8,410 nucleotides of DNA from JBOGJI01 sp050747865 (lineage in GTDB: Bacteria > Acidobacteriota > Thermoanaerobaculia > Multivoradales > JAHEKO01): contig JBOGJI010000144.1 in NCBI GenBank assembly GCA_050747865.1, positions 1-8,410 of the forward strand. Reading direction: 5' to 3'. The notes under the pieces were generated by a model, which saw only the letters and a program-made list of their open reading frames with translations, ran no database searches and had not been told where the DNA came from. Each line of letters starts with the position of its first letter. Within the stretch, counting starts at the first letter, position 1. The translations under genes were made by a program, and so were the position numbers. This document shows positions 1 through 6,054 of the stretch, piece after piece.

Positions 1-35
1 AGGAGCTGTGCATGCGACTTGAGAAGACCATCGGT

Positions 36-68
36 CAGCCGTGTGCGGGAAATCCGCACGCACGGTTG
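36..68 (+). ncRNA. Group II intron domain V (catalytic hairpin)
   Basis: The lower helix pairs CAGCCGTG (36-43) with CACGGTTG (61-68), including the typical G-U pair at 38/66. The catalytic AGC triad is at 37-39. The upper helix pairs TGCGG (44-48) with CCGCA (54-58) under a GAAA-type tip (49-53). The two-nucleotide bulge CG (59-60) is where domain V carries its metal-binding bulge. Known bacterial domain V sequences typically start with G and end with C. Here the closing pair is C36-G68, a compensated swap that keeps the helix intact. Confidence 0.85.
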
Positions 69-75
69 GAACGGG

Positions 76-117
76 GACCTCAGGAAACGGAGTCGACAGG
101 CCACCGCGCCTGAGGTC
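76..117 (+). ncRNA. Group II intron domain VI hairpin
   Basis: GACCTCAGG (76-84) is exactly complementary to CCTGAGGTC (109-117), giving a nine-pair stem capped by a 24-nt apical region (85-108) in which CGG (88-90) could pair with CCG (104-106). Domain VI normally carries an unpaired branch-point adenosine seven or eight bases before the 3' splice site. The only adenosine at that distance is A113, which is paired with T80 in this simple fold. Splicing by hydrolysis, or a locally opened pair, are the alternatives. Confidence 0.7.
112..116 (+). promoter_or_regulatory. Shine-Dalgarno-like GAGGT for moeB, inside the intron end
   Basis: GAGGT lies six bases before the ATG at 123, the ideal spacing for a ribosome binding site. 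It belongs to the 3' strand of the domain VI stem and pairs with ACCTC at 77-81. The signal would therefore be lost on splicing and masked while domain VI is folded. No other Shine-Dalgarno sequence is visible near this start. Confidence 0.5.
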
Positions 118-122
118 TACCA

Positions 123-1307
123 ATGGCCGGCACCGCGCTGTCCCTCGACGAGCTTCGCCGCTATGGGCGACATCTGGTCCTGCCCGAGGTGGGCAGGGAG
201 GGCCAGCAGCGCCTCAAGGCGGGGAGCGTCCTGATCGTCGGGGCGGGCGGCCTGGGCTCGCCCGCGGCCCTCTACCTGGCCGCCGCCGGGGTCGGGCGCC
301 TCGGCCTGGTCGACTTCGATTCCGTCGAGGAGACCAATCTGCAGCGCCAGGTCCTCTACGGCGAGGCGGATCTCGGCCGCGACAAGCTGGAGGCCGCCCT
401 GGAGCGCCTCCGCGACCTCAACCCCCACGTCGAGCTCGTGCCACACGCCACACGCCTCACGTCGACCAACGCGCTGGAGATCCTCGAGCCCTACGACGTG
501 ATCGTCGACGGCTCGGACAACTTCCCCACCCGCTACCTGGTCAACGACGCCTGCGTGCTGCTCGACAAGCCGGACGTCTACGGGGCCATCCATCGCTTCG
601 AGGGCCAGGCCGCGGTCTTCTGGGGCAGCCGCGGGCCCTGCTACCGCTGTCTCTTCGACCAGCCGCCGCCGCCCGAGCTGGCCCCGAGCTGCGCCGAAGC
701 GGGGGTGCTGGGCGTGTTGCCCGGAATCGTCGGCTCCCTGCAGGCGAACGAGGCCCTGAAACTGCTGCTCGGCGTCGGCCGGCCGCTGGTCGGCCGCCTG
801 CTGCTCTTCGACGCCCTCGCCACCGGGATGCGGGAGGTGCGGGTGCCCAAGAATCCAGCCTGCCCGGTCTGTTCGGAGAGCCCCACGCAGACCGAGCTGA
901 TCGACTACGAGGCCTTCTGCGCCGACACCGCGGGGGGTTACGCCGCCGCGAGCCAGGAGACCGCGGCCGCGGGCGATCCCTCCACCGTCCCCTTCGACAT
1001 CGCCCCTGACGAGCTACGCACGCGGCTCGCGGAACCGGCGCCTCCGATCGTTCTCGATGTGCGTACACCGCAGGAGCACGCCATCGCCCGTCTGGATGGC
1101 GCCGTGCACATCCCCCTCCAGGAGCTGCCGCGCAGATTCGACGAGCTGCCCCGGGGCCGCGACCTGGTGGTCCACTGCCACCACGGCCCGCGCTCCACGC
1201 AGGCCGTGAGCTTCCTGCGCGCTCAGGGCTTCTCTGGCGCCCGCAACCTCGCCGGCGGTATAGACGCCTGGAGCCGCGAGGTCGATCCCACGATTCCCCG
1301 CTACTAG
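123..1307 (+). CDS. moeB: MoeB/ThiF-family adenylyltransferase with C-terminal rhodanese domain (MoeZ/MOCS3-like)
   Basis: This 394-residue cytoplasmic E1-like enzyme is predicted to adenylate the C-terminal Gly-Gly of a ubiquitin-like sulfur carrier, here probably MoaD. Residues 7-260 are the ThiF/MoeB domain. They show the nucleotide-binding loop GAGGLGS (40-46), the metal-binding Asp region DGSDN (129-133), the zinc knuckle pairs CYRC (173-176) and CPVC (247-250), and the conserved crossover-loop Cys190 in CAEAGVLG. After a variable linker (about 267-290) comes a rhodanese domain. Its six-residue active loop CHHGPR has persulfide-forming Cys352, and the domain ends with a DPTIPRY tail typical of MoeZ-type fusions. 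The start is supported because LSLDELRRYGRHL matches the family's N-terminus. The gene begins directly after an intron end. A role with a ThiS-like or other sulfur carrier instead of MoaD is possible, but moaD and moaE in the same window favour molybdopterin synthesis. Confidence 0.93.
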   Translation: MAGTALSLDELRRYGRHLVLPEVGREGQQRLKAGSVLIVGAGGLGSPAALYLAAAGVGRLGLVDFDSVEETNLQRQVLYGEADLGRDKLEAALERLRDLNPHVELVPHATRLTSTNALEILEPYDVIVDGSDNFPTRYLVNDACVLLDKPDVYGAIHRFEGQAAVFWGSRGPCYRCLFDQPPPPELAPSCAEAGVLGVLPGIVGSLQANEALKLLLGVGRPLVGRLLLFDALATGMREVRVPKNPACPVCSESPTQTELIDYEAFCADTAGGYAAASQETAAAGDPSTVPFDIAPDELRTRLAEPAPPIVLDVRTPQEHAIARLDGAVHIPLQELPRRFDELPRGRDLVVHCHHGPRSTQAVSFLRAQGFSGARNLAGGIDAWSREVDPTIPRY

Positions 1308-1319
1308 TCGTCCGACTAG
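1304..1319 (+). terminator. Small inverted repeat at the moeB stop codon, weak terminator candidate
   Basis: CTAGTCG (1304-1310) and CGACTAG (1313-1319) are perfect inverted copies separated by TC. As RNA they would form a six-pair stem with a GTCC loop that includes the TAG stop. No T-run follows, so intrinsic termination is doubtful. It could equally be a protein-binding palindrome. Confidence 0.25.
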
Positions 1320-1359
1320 AACCAAGCCGATTTAGGCGCGTAGCACGAGAACATGGCAA

Positions 1360-1378
1360 GATCGCGGCTACCGCGATC
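1360..1378. promoter_or_regulatory. Perfect 8-bp inverted repeat upstream of the S10 peptidase gene
   Basis: GATCGCGG (1360-1367) and CCGCGATC (1371-1378) are exact inverted copies around CTA. The repeat ends four bases before the Shine-Dalgarno GGAGG (1383-1387) of the next gene. It could be an operator for a dimeric regulator or an RNA hairpin controlling ribosome access. The sequence alone cannot separate these, and a chance GC-rich palindrome is not excluded. Confidence 0.35.
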
Positions 1379-1393
1379 AAGTGGAGGATTCGG

Positions 1394-2965
1394 ATGTCGA
1401 TAGGGAAACACGCGACGCGCTGGGCCACGCTGCTGTTGTTGCTTGCACCGGTCGCCGCTCCCGCTGTCTCGCAGGAGGAGGCGAACGATCAGCAGGAGAA
1501 GGCGGAGAAGAAGGAGAACGGGAAGAAGAAGGAGCCGCAGGACGAGACCTCGGTCACCAAGCACCGGGTCAGCGTCGGCGGCCAGGAGATCGCCTACACC
1601 GCGACCGCGGGCACCCTGGTGATGAAGAAGGAGGACGGCAGCCCTCTGGCGTCGATCTTCTATATCGCCTACACCCGGGACGGCGTCCGCGATCCCGCTA
1701 CCCGCCCGATCACCTTCTCCTTCAACGGCGGCCCGGGCTCGTCGTCGGTCTGGCTCCACCTGGGCGTCCTCGGCCCCAGGCGGGTCGACATGCCGGACGA
1801 GCCGCAGATCCCACGCCCGCCCTACCGGCTGGTCGACAACGCCGAGTCGATCCTCGACGTCACCGACCTCGTCTTCATCGACCCGGTCACCACCGGCTAC
1901 AGCCGCGCCGTGCCGCCGGAGAAGGACGATCCGTTCCACGGTTTCGAGCAGGACATCGAGTCGGTGGGCGACTTCATCCGCCTCCACCTGACCCGCAGCG
2001 AGCGCTGGGCCAGCCCGAAGTTCCTGATCGGCGAGAGCTACGGCACCACCCGCGCGGCCGGCCTGTCCGGCTACCTCCAGGACCGCCACGGCATCTACCT
2101 GAACGGCGTCATGCTGGTCTCGTCCATCCTCAACTTCCAGACCGCCCGCTTCGAGGTCGGCAACGACCTGCCCCACGTGCTCTTCCTGCCCACCTACACC
2201 GCCACCGCCTGGTACCACCGGCGCCTCCCCGCGGACCTGCAGTCGCTGCCGTTGCGCCAGGTGCTGGACGCCGCCGAGGCGTTCGCCAGCGGCGACTACA
2301 GCCTGGCGCTCGCCCGCCAGGCGGAAATGCCGGAGGCCGAGGTGCGGGCGGTCGCCCAGGACCTGGCGCGTTTCACCGGGCTGTCGCTCGACTACGTGCT
2401 GCGCTCCAACCTGCGGGTCCCCGCCAGCCGCTTCTTCAAGGAGCTGCAGCGCGACGCCGTCCTGACGACCGGCCGTCTCGACAGCCGCTACACCGGTGTC
2501 GACCGCGACGCCGCCGGCGAGCGCAACGAGTTCGACCCCAGCTACGCCGCCATCCAGGGCCCCTACACGGCGACGCTCAACGACTACGTGCGCCGCACCC
2601 TGGGCTTCAAGAGCGATCTGCCGTACGAGATCCTGACCGGCCGCGTCGGGCCGTGGAGCTACGAGGAGTACCAGAACCGCTACCTGAACGTCGCCGAGAC
2701 GCTGCGCCAGGCGATGGCCAAGAACCCGTGGCTGCAGGTCTACGTCGCCAACGGCTACTACGATCTGGCGACGCCGTATTACGCCACCGAATACACCTTC
2801 GACACCCTGCAGCTCGCCCCATCGCTGGCCGACAACGTCACCATGGGCTACTTCGAGGCCGGCCACATGATGTACATCCACGGCCCCTCCCGCCGCGCCA
2901 TGAAAGAGGACCTGACGGAGTTCATCCAGACGGCGTCCGGGGCAGGGTCGAGCCCCGAACCCTGA
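1394..2965 (+). CDS. Secreted S10-family serine carboxypeptidase-like protein
   Basis: This is a 523-residue alpha/beta-hydrolase-fold peptidase of MEROPS family S10, which releases C-terminal residues from peptides. A signal peptide (about 1-26: basic start, Leu-rich core, APAVS before the mature Gln/Glu) indicates export. It is followed by a very Lys/Glu-rich linker (27-52). The catalytic elements are in family order: the oxyanion-hole motif NGGPGSSS (111-118), nucleophile Ser215 in GESYGT, Asp457 in NGYYDLATP and His491 in EAGHMMY. Length is normal for the family. The ATG is supported by GGAGG at 1383-1387 with a six-base spacer. The next gene starts 20 bases after the stop, so the two may be co-transcribed. 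The signal peptide suggests a periplasmic or extracellular protein, perhaps for scavenging peptides. The actual substrate is unknown. Confidence 0.93.
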   Translation: MSIGKHATRWATLLLLLAPVAAPAVSQEEANDQQEKAEKKENGKKKEPQDETSVTKHRVSVGGQEIAYTATAGTLVMKKEDGSPLASIFYIAYTRDGVRDPATRPITFSFNGGPGSSSVWLHLGVLGPRRVDMPDEPQIPRPPYRLVDNAESILDVTDLVFIDPVTTGYSRAVPPEKDDPFHGFEQDIESVGDFIRLHLTRSERWASPKFLIGESYGTTRAAGLSGYLQDRHGIYLNGVMLVSSILNFQTARFEVGNDLPHVLFLPTYTATAWYHRRLPADLQSLPLRQVLDAAEAFASGDYSLALARQAEMPEAEVRAVAQDLARFTGLSLDYVLRSNLRVPASRFFKELQRDAVLTTGRLDSRYTGVDRDAAGERNEFDPSYAAIQGPYTATLNDYVRRTLGFKSDLPYEILTGRVGPWSYEEYQNRYLNVAETLRQAMAKNPWLQVYVANGYYDLATPYYATEYTFDTLQLAPSLADNVTMGYFEAGHMMYIHGPSRRAMKEDLTEFIQTASGAGSSPEP

Positions 2966-2970
2966 CCGCG

Positions 2971-2976
2971 TAGGAT
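2971..2976 (+). promoter_or_regulatory. Candidate -10 box (TAGGAT) before the metallopeptidase gene
   Basis: TAGGAT matches the TAnnnT pattern and ends nine bases before the ATG at 2986, where a leaderless transcript would start. No good -35 hexamer is seen 17 bases upstream. The same AGGA could instead act as a distant ribosome binding site, so this is tentative. Confidence 0.25.
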
Positions 2977-2985
2977 GTCCGGGTT

Positions 2986-4401
2986 ATGTCCTGGACCCGC
3001 GAGCTCAGGGCTGTCTGGCCCCTGCTGGTGCTGCTCGGCGGCGTCGGGGGGTTCACCTGGCTGGCCAAACATCCCGAGGCGGCGGTCGTCGACTGGGCGC
3101 TCGAGCGGCCGTTTCTGGCACCGGCGGCGCGCGCCTTTCGCGCCCGTTGGGGACCTCGCCCCGAGGGGACTGCGGCGGAGCTTTCAGCGGTAGCGGAGGC
3201 GGCGCCCGAGGCCGGGACTCCGCCGCATGTCGAGCTCATACCCCTGGAGGCCCGTCCGCGTGTGTGGGCCCCGGCCGGGACGCCGCTGTACACGCGGCCG
3301 GACGGCGGGGCGGAAGTCGCCCGCCGGCTCGCCGCCACCCGGCCGCTGCCGTATCTGGCGCGGCAGGGGGACTGGTTCCAGGTGCGCGCGGTGGGCCTCG
3401 AAGGTTGGGTCGAGCTGCCGGGCTACGACGAGGTGGCGAACCCGCCGCTGGGCAGCGGCCGGCGAGCCTCTGTTGCCGGGCCCGGTAGGCCGCCCGATCA
3501 GGAGCTGCTGATGGCCGCCGAAGGGCTCATGGGATCGTCGTTGCGCCGAGGCGACTTCGGTCCGTTCGCCCTGCTGACCGACGTCGACGACGAGGCGCTG
3601 CTCGCCCGGCTCGCGCGGCTGGCCACGGGGCTCGAGGGCGCTTTCACCGAGCGTTTCGGCCTGGCGCCGCGCGCCGAGACGGTCGCCACGGTCGTCCTCT
3701 TCCGCCGCGAAGCGGACTACCGGCGCTTCCAGTCGCTCAGCCCGCAGATCGCCGGTCTACCGTCCACCGGCCACGCCGGAGGCGGCATGGTCGCGCTGTT
3801 CGCCGAGAGGGACGGATCCGATGAGGTCGAGGCTTCGCTGATCCACGAGCTGACCCATGAGGTGTCCCGCCGCGCCGTCGGCCCGGCGTTGCCGCCCTGG
3901 CTGGCCGAGGGCCTGGCTGACGAGCTGGCCCGGACGCGCTGGGATGAGGCGGGTCGCCCGCTTCCCGGCAGCCTGAGTGGCGAGGAACGGCTGGTCGAGC
4001 GGCGCCGTGAGACGGTCGAATCGGAGCAGCGCCGGAGCATGAGGATCGAGGAGCGCTATGAGCTGACCGGCGGCAGGGCGGCGCTGGCGCTGGCCCGGGA
4101 CGCCGCAGGGCGGCGCCGGCTGCCGTCTCTCGAGGACCTGACGAGCCTCGAGTGGCGCGCCTTCGTCGGCGGCGGAATGGACGTCCACTATGCCGAGGCG
4201 TTCCTCTTCATCCGCTTCCTGCTCGCCGAGCCGCGTCGTGCCGGGCCCTTCCGGACCTTCCTGGCGGATGTCGCCGGCGGCGGGTCGCCCGCCGGCGAGG
4301 CTCTGCGCCAGCGCCTCGGCGTCTCCTGGGACCGGCTCGACGCGGACTTCGGGGCCTGGCTTGCCGCGCAGTCTCCCGAGGAACCGCGAGATGCGTGGTA
4401 G
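2986..4401 (+). CDS. Membrane-anchored SH3-like domain plus HEXXH metallopeptidase
   Basis: This 471-residue protein has a single hydrophobic segment near the N-terminus (about residues 9-26, WPLLVLLGGVGGFTWLA). That suggests an inner-membrane anchor or uncleaved signal with the rest outside the cytoplasm. Residues about 90-146 resemble a bacterial SH3 domain (W94, then TPLYTRPDGG, and GDWFQVRA...GWVELP). The C-terminal half is a gluzincin-type peptidase. It has the zinc-binding HELTH at 287-291 with catalytic Glu288, and Glu308 in WLAEGLADE as the likely third ligand 17 residues later. This arrangement is that of the peptidase MA-like (basic membrane or secreted) families. The substrate is unknown; an SH3-like domain often binds peptides or cell wall. 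A weak AGG lies 11 bases before the ATG, so initiation may not use a standard Shine-Dalgarno sequence. The gene follows the S10 gene by 20 bases and overlaps the next gene by 11, fitting an operon of exported hydrolases. Confidence 0.82.
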   Translation: MSWTRELRAVWPLLVLLGGVGGFTWLAKHPEAAVVDWALERPFLAPAARAFRARWGPRPEGTAAELSAVAEAAPEAGTPPHVELIPLEARPRVWAPAGTPLYTRPDGGAEVARRLAATRPLPYLARQGDWFQVRAVGLEGWVELPGYDEVANPPLGSGRRASVAGPGRPPDQELLMAAEGLMGSSLRRGDFGPFALLTDVDDEALLARLARLATGLEGAFTERFGLAPRAETVATVVLFRREADYRRFQSLSPQIAGLPSTGHAGGGMVALFAERDGSDEVEASLIHELTHEVSRRAVGPALPPWLAEGLADELARTRWDEAGRPLPGSLSGEERLVERRRETVESEQRRSMRIEERYELTGGRAALALARDAAGRRRLPSLEDLTSLEWRAFVGGGMDVHYAEAFLFIRFLLAEPRRAGPFRTFLADVAGGGSPAGEALRQRLGVSWDRLDADFGAWLAAQSPEEPRDAW

Positions 4402-5092
4402 GTCGCTCGCTCTCGCCCTGCTTCTCCCGTTGGCCGTCTCGGCGGCCGGGCCCGCGCATGAAACGGAGCCGTGGGAGGTCGAGATTCGCGCCTTCGAAGC
4501 GGCCGACCGCGGCGACCCGCCGCCCGCGGGCGGCGTGTTGTTCGTCGGCAGCTCGTCGATCCGGCTGTGGACGACGCTGGCCGAGGACTTCCCCGGCGAG
4601 CGCACGATCAACCGCGGCTTCGGCGGCTCCGAGATCGCCGACGCGACACGCCTCGCCGACCGCGTCGTGCTGCCGTACCGGCCGCGCGCGATCGTGCTCT
4701 ATGCCGGCGACAACGACCTCGCGAACGGCAAGACGCCGCGGCGGGTGCGCGACGACTTCGTCGCCTTTGTGGTGCGGGTGCGGCACGACCTGCCGGGCGT
4801 GTGCATCGGATTCATCACGGTCAAGCCAAGCCCCGCGCGCCGCCACCTTCTGAATGCCGTGCGCCGCGCCAACCGGCTGGTGCGCGACTACGCCGCGGCG
4901 CAGCAGGGGGTCGCCTACCTCGACGTGTTCACGCCGATGCTCGACGGAGAGGGCGAGCCGCGCCCGGAGCTCTTCGTCGACGACCTGCTGCACCTGGATC
5001 GCGACGGTTACGCGCTGTGGATCTCGGTCATCGGGCCCTGGCTGCGCGATCTTCCGGCCGCCTCTGTGTCCTCACCCCACAGCTGCCCGTAG
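4391..5092 (+). CDS. Exported SGNH/GDSL-type esterase
   Basis: This 233-residue SGNH-hydrolase-fold protein probably cleaves ester bonds in lipids or acylated sugars. The first 22 residues form a signal peptide (MRGRS, then a Leu/Ala core ending VSAAGPA). The four sequence blocks are present: block I FVGSSSI with nucleophile Ser55, block II NRGFGGS (74-80) with the oxyanion Gly, block III AGDND (105-109) with the block Asn108, and block V DLLH (198-201) with the Asp and His of the triad. An open frame runs further upstream, but ATG 4391 is preferred because it starts the signal peptide and has GAGGA (4378-4382) eight bases before it. The start overlaps the metallopeptidase stop by 11 bases, so translation is probably coupled. 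The substrate is not predictable. Confidence 0.88.
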   Translation: MRGRSLALALLLPLAVSAAGPAHETEPWEVEIRAFEAADRGDPPPAGGVLFVGSSSIRLWTTLAEDFPGERTINRGFGGSEIADATRLADRVVLPYRPRAIVLYAGDNDLANGKTPRRVRDDFVAFVVRVRHDLPGVCIGFITVKPSPARRHLLNAVRRANRLVRDYAAAQQGVAYLDVFTPMLDGEGEPRPELFVDDLLHLDRDGYALWISVIGPWLRDLPAASVSSPHSCP

Positions 5093-5224
5093 CGCCGGCC
5101 GGCCGCCCACCTCCCAGGCACCGAGGCGTCTGGTGCAAATCGGTGCGCGGTTGTCGATTCGCGGTGCGGTCGATCGTCGATAAGGGTGTCCGCAACCCTT
5201 GACCACTCGCGAAAGGAGTGAGCC
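5093..5224 (+). other. Intergenic spacer before the SDR gene
   Basis: This 132-base gap is the longest plus-strand non-coding stretch between genes. It includes a short hairpin, AAGGGT (5182-5187) and ACCCTT (5195-5200) around a seven-base loop, with no following T-run. It also holds a redundant CGATCGTCGAT stretch (5171-5181) and the Shine-Dalgarno AGGAG (5214-5218) of the next gene. A transcription start for the SDR gene is likely here, but I see no promoter with two good hexamers at normal spacing. Confidence 0.4.
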
Positions 5225-6031
5225 ATGAACGATCGATGCCTCGCAGACAAGAACGCCCTGATCTACGGTGCCGGCGGTGCCATCGGCGGTGCCGTCGCTC
5301 GCGCCTTCGCCCGCCACGGCGCCAGGATCTTTCTCGCCGGCCGCACCGTGACCAAGCTCGACGCCGTGGCCTCGGACATCGCCGCCGCCGGCGGCGGCGC
5401 GGAGACCGCGCAGGTGGACACGCTCGACGAGCGGGCGGTGAACGAGCACGCCGATCGCGTGGCAGCGACCGCGGGCCGCATCGACATCACACTCAATGCC
5501 GTCGGCATCCCGCACGTCCAGGGCACGCCGTTCCTGGATCTCGCCCTCGACGACTACGCCCTACCCATCCACGCCTACACGCGGACCAACTTCATCACCG
5601 CGAAGGCGGCCGCCCGGCACATGGCCGAAAACAGCGCCGGCGTCATCCTCACGATCTCGACCCCGGGATCGTGGTTGCCCGGCTCGGGCTACCTGGGGTA
5701 CGGCGTCACGTGTGGGGCCGTAGAGACCTTCTCCCGCCTGCTGGCGAGCGAGCTGGGACCGAGCGGCATCCGCGTCGTCTGCATCAGACCTCACGCGATC
5801 CCCGAAGCGGCAGCGCGCGGCTCGCACAGCCACGAGGTGTTTCGCCCCGTCGCGGAGGCGGCCGGTGTCACGGTCGAGCAGATGCTGGAGCAGGCGGCCG
5901 GTGGAACCCTCCTGCGGCGCCTCCCCACGCTCGACGAGGTGGCGAACGCGGCGGTGTTCCTGGCGTCGGACGGAGCGAGCGCGATGACCGCGGTCATCGC
6001 GAATCTCAGCTGCGGCGCGCTGGTGGATTAG
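5225..6031 (+). CDS. Divergent SDR-fold protein lacking the catalytic lysine
   Basis: This 268-residue protein has the Rossmann fold of short-chain dehydrogenases/reductases and is probably cytoplasmic. The glycine-rich cofactor loop is GAGGAIGG (15-22). AGR (38-40) after strand beta-2 suggests NADP(H) preference. NAVG (91-94) replaces the usual NNAG, and Asn122 corresponds to the helix-4 Asn. The active-site segment reads YGVTC (159-163), so Tyr159 is kept but the Lys of YxxxK is Cys163. The codon is TGT in an otherwise intact, well-aligned region, so a frameshift is not the cause. Ser145 or Thr146 is the candidate third active-site residue. The start has AGGAG at 5214-5218 with a six-base spacer. 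Either it is a non-classical oxidoreductase or an SDR that binds cofactor without normal catalysis. A transporter gene follows 23 bases after the stop. Confidence 0.88.
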   Translation: MNDRCLADKNALIYGAGGAIGGAVARAFARHGARIFLAGRTVTKLDAVASDIAAAGGGAETAQVDTLDERAVNEHADRVAATAGRIDITLNAVGIPHVQGTPFLDLALDDYALPIHAYTRTNFITAKAAARHMAENSAGVILTISTPGSWLPGSGYLGYGVTCGAVETFSRLLASELGPSGIRVVCIRPHAIPEAAARGSHSHEVFRPVAEAAGVTVEQMLEQAAGGTLLRRLPTLDEVANAAVFLASDGASAMTAVIANLSCGALVD

Positions 6032-6040
6032 GGGGACCGG

Positions 6041-6046
6041 TACTAT
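6041..6046 (+). promoter_or_regulatory. Candidate -10 box (TACTAT) before the MFS gene
   Basis: TACTAT fits TAnnnT and ends eight bases before the GTG at 6055, consistent with a leaderless start. The nearest purine-rich stretch GGGGGA (6031-6036) is 18 bases from the GTG, too far for a normal ribosome binding site. A convincing -35 is not visible. Confidence 0.3.
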
Positions 6047-6054
6047 CTCGACCT

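Larger units (their letters stand above)
1..120 (+). mobile_element. 3' end of a group II intron (partial, starts outside the window)
   Basis: The segment has the layout of a bacterial group II intron 3' end. A 33-nt domain V (36-68) is followed by a short linker (69-75), a domain VI hairpin (76-117) and the terminal CTAC (117-120), which fits the usual 3' terminal purine-free AY ending. Introns of this class are ribozymes that usually encode a reverse transcriptase/maturase in domain IV. That part would lie to the left of the window. Bases 1-35 show no recognisable protein and probably belong to the domain IV tail. The 3' exon begins at 121, so the intron sits immediately upstream of the moeB start codon. 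Whether the intron is full length and active cannot be judged here. The identification rests on fold and motif, not on a database search. Confidence 0.82.

Noticed and set aside
41..1009. Plus-strand open frame starting in the intron end and running through moeB
   Set aside because: Its product is Arg/Pro/Gly-rich with no motif and lies over the well-supported MoeB frame. It begins inside intron domain V.
1473..1545. Purine-rich stretch (GAG/AAG codons) near the start of the S10 gene
   Set aside because: It is explained by the Lys/Glu-rich linker after the signal peptide. No separate repeat structure was seen.
1316..2881. Long minus-strand open frame antisense to the S10 gene
   Set aside because: It is low-complexity, rich in Val/Gly/Arg with no domain. 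The plus-strand frame has all S10 motifs, a signal peptide and a Shine-Dalgarno sequence. This is a high-GC shadow.
4190..4390. Upstream extension of the SGNH esterase to an ATG at 4190
   Set aside because: The extension is Ser/Pro/Arg-rich noise overlapping the metallopeptidase. ATG 4391 has a good Shine-Dalgarno sequence and starts a signal peptide.
5182..5200. AAGGGT/ACCCTT hairpin as an intrinsic terminator after the SGNH gene
   Set aside because: It has only six pairs and no following T-run. It is recorded within the spacer but not called a terminator.
5218..6054. N-terminal extension of the MFS frame upstream to 5218
   Set aside because: It overlaps the SDR gene in another register and encodes Arg-rich low-complexity sequence. 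Transporter sequence starts at GTG 6055.
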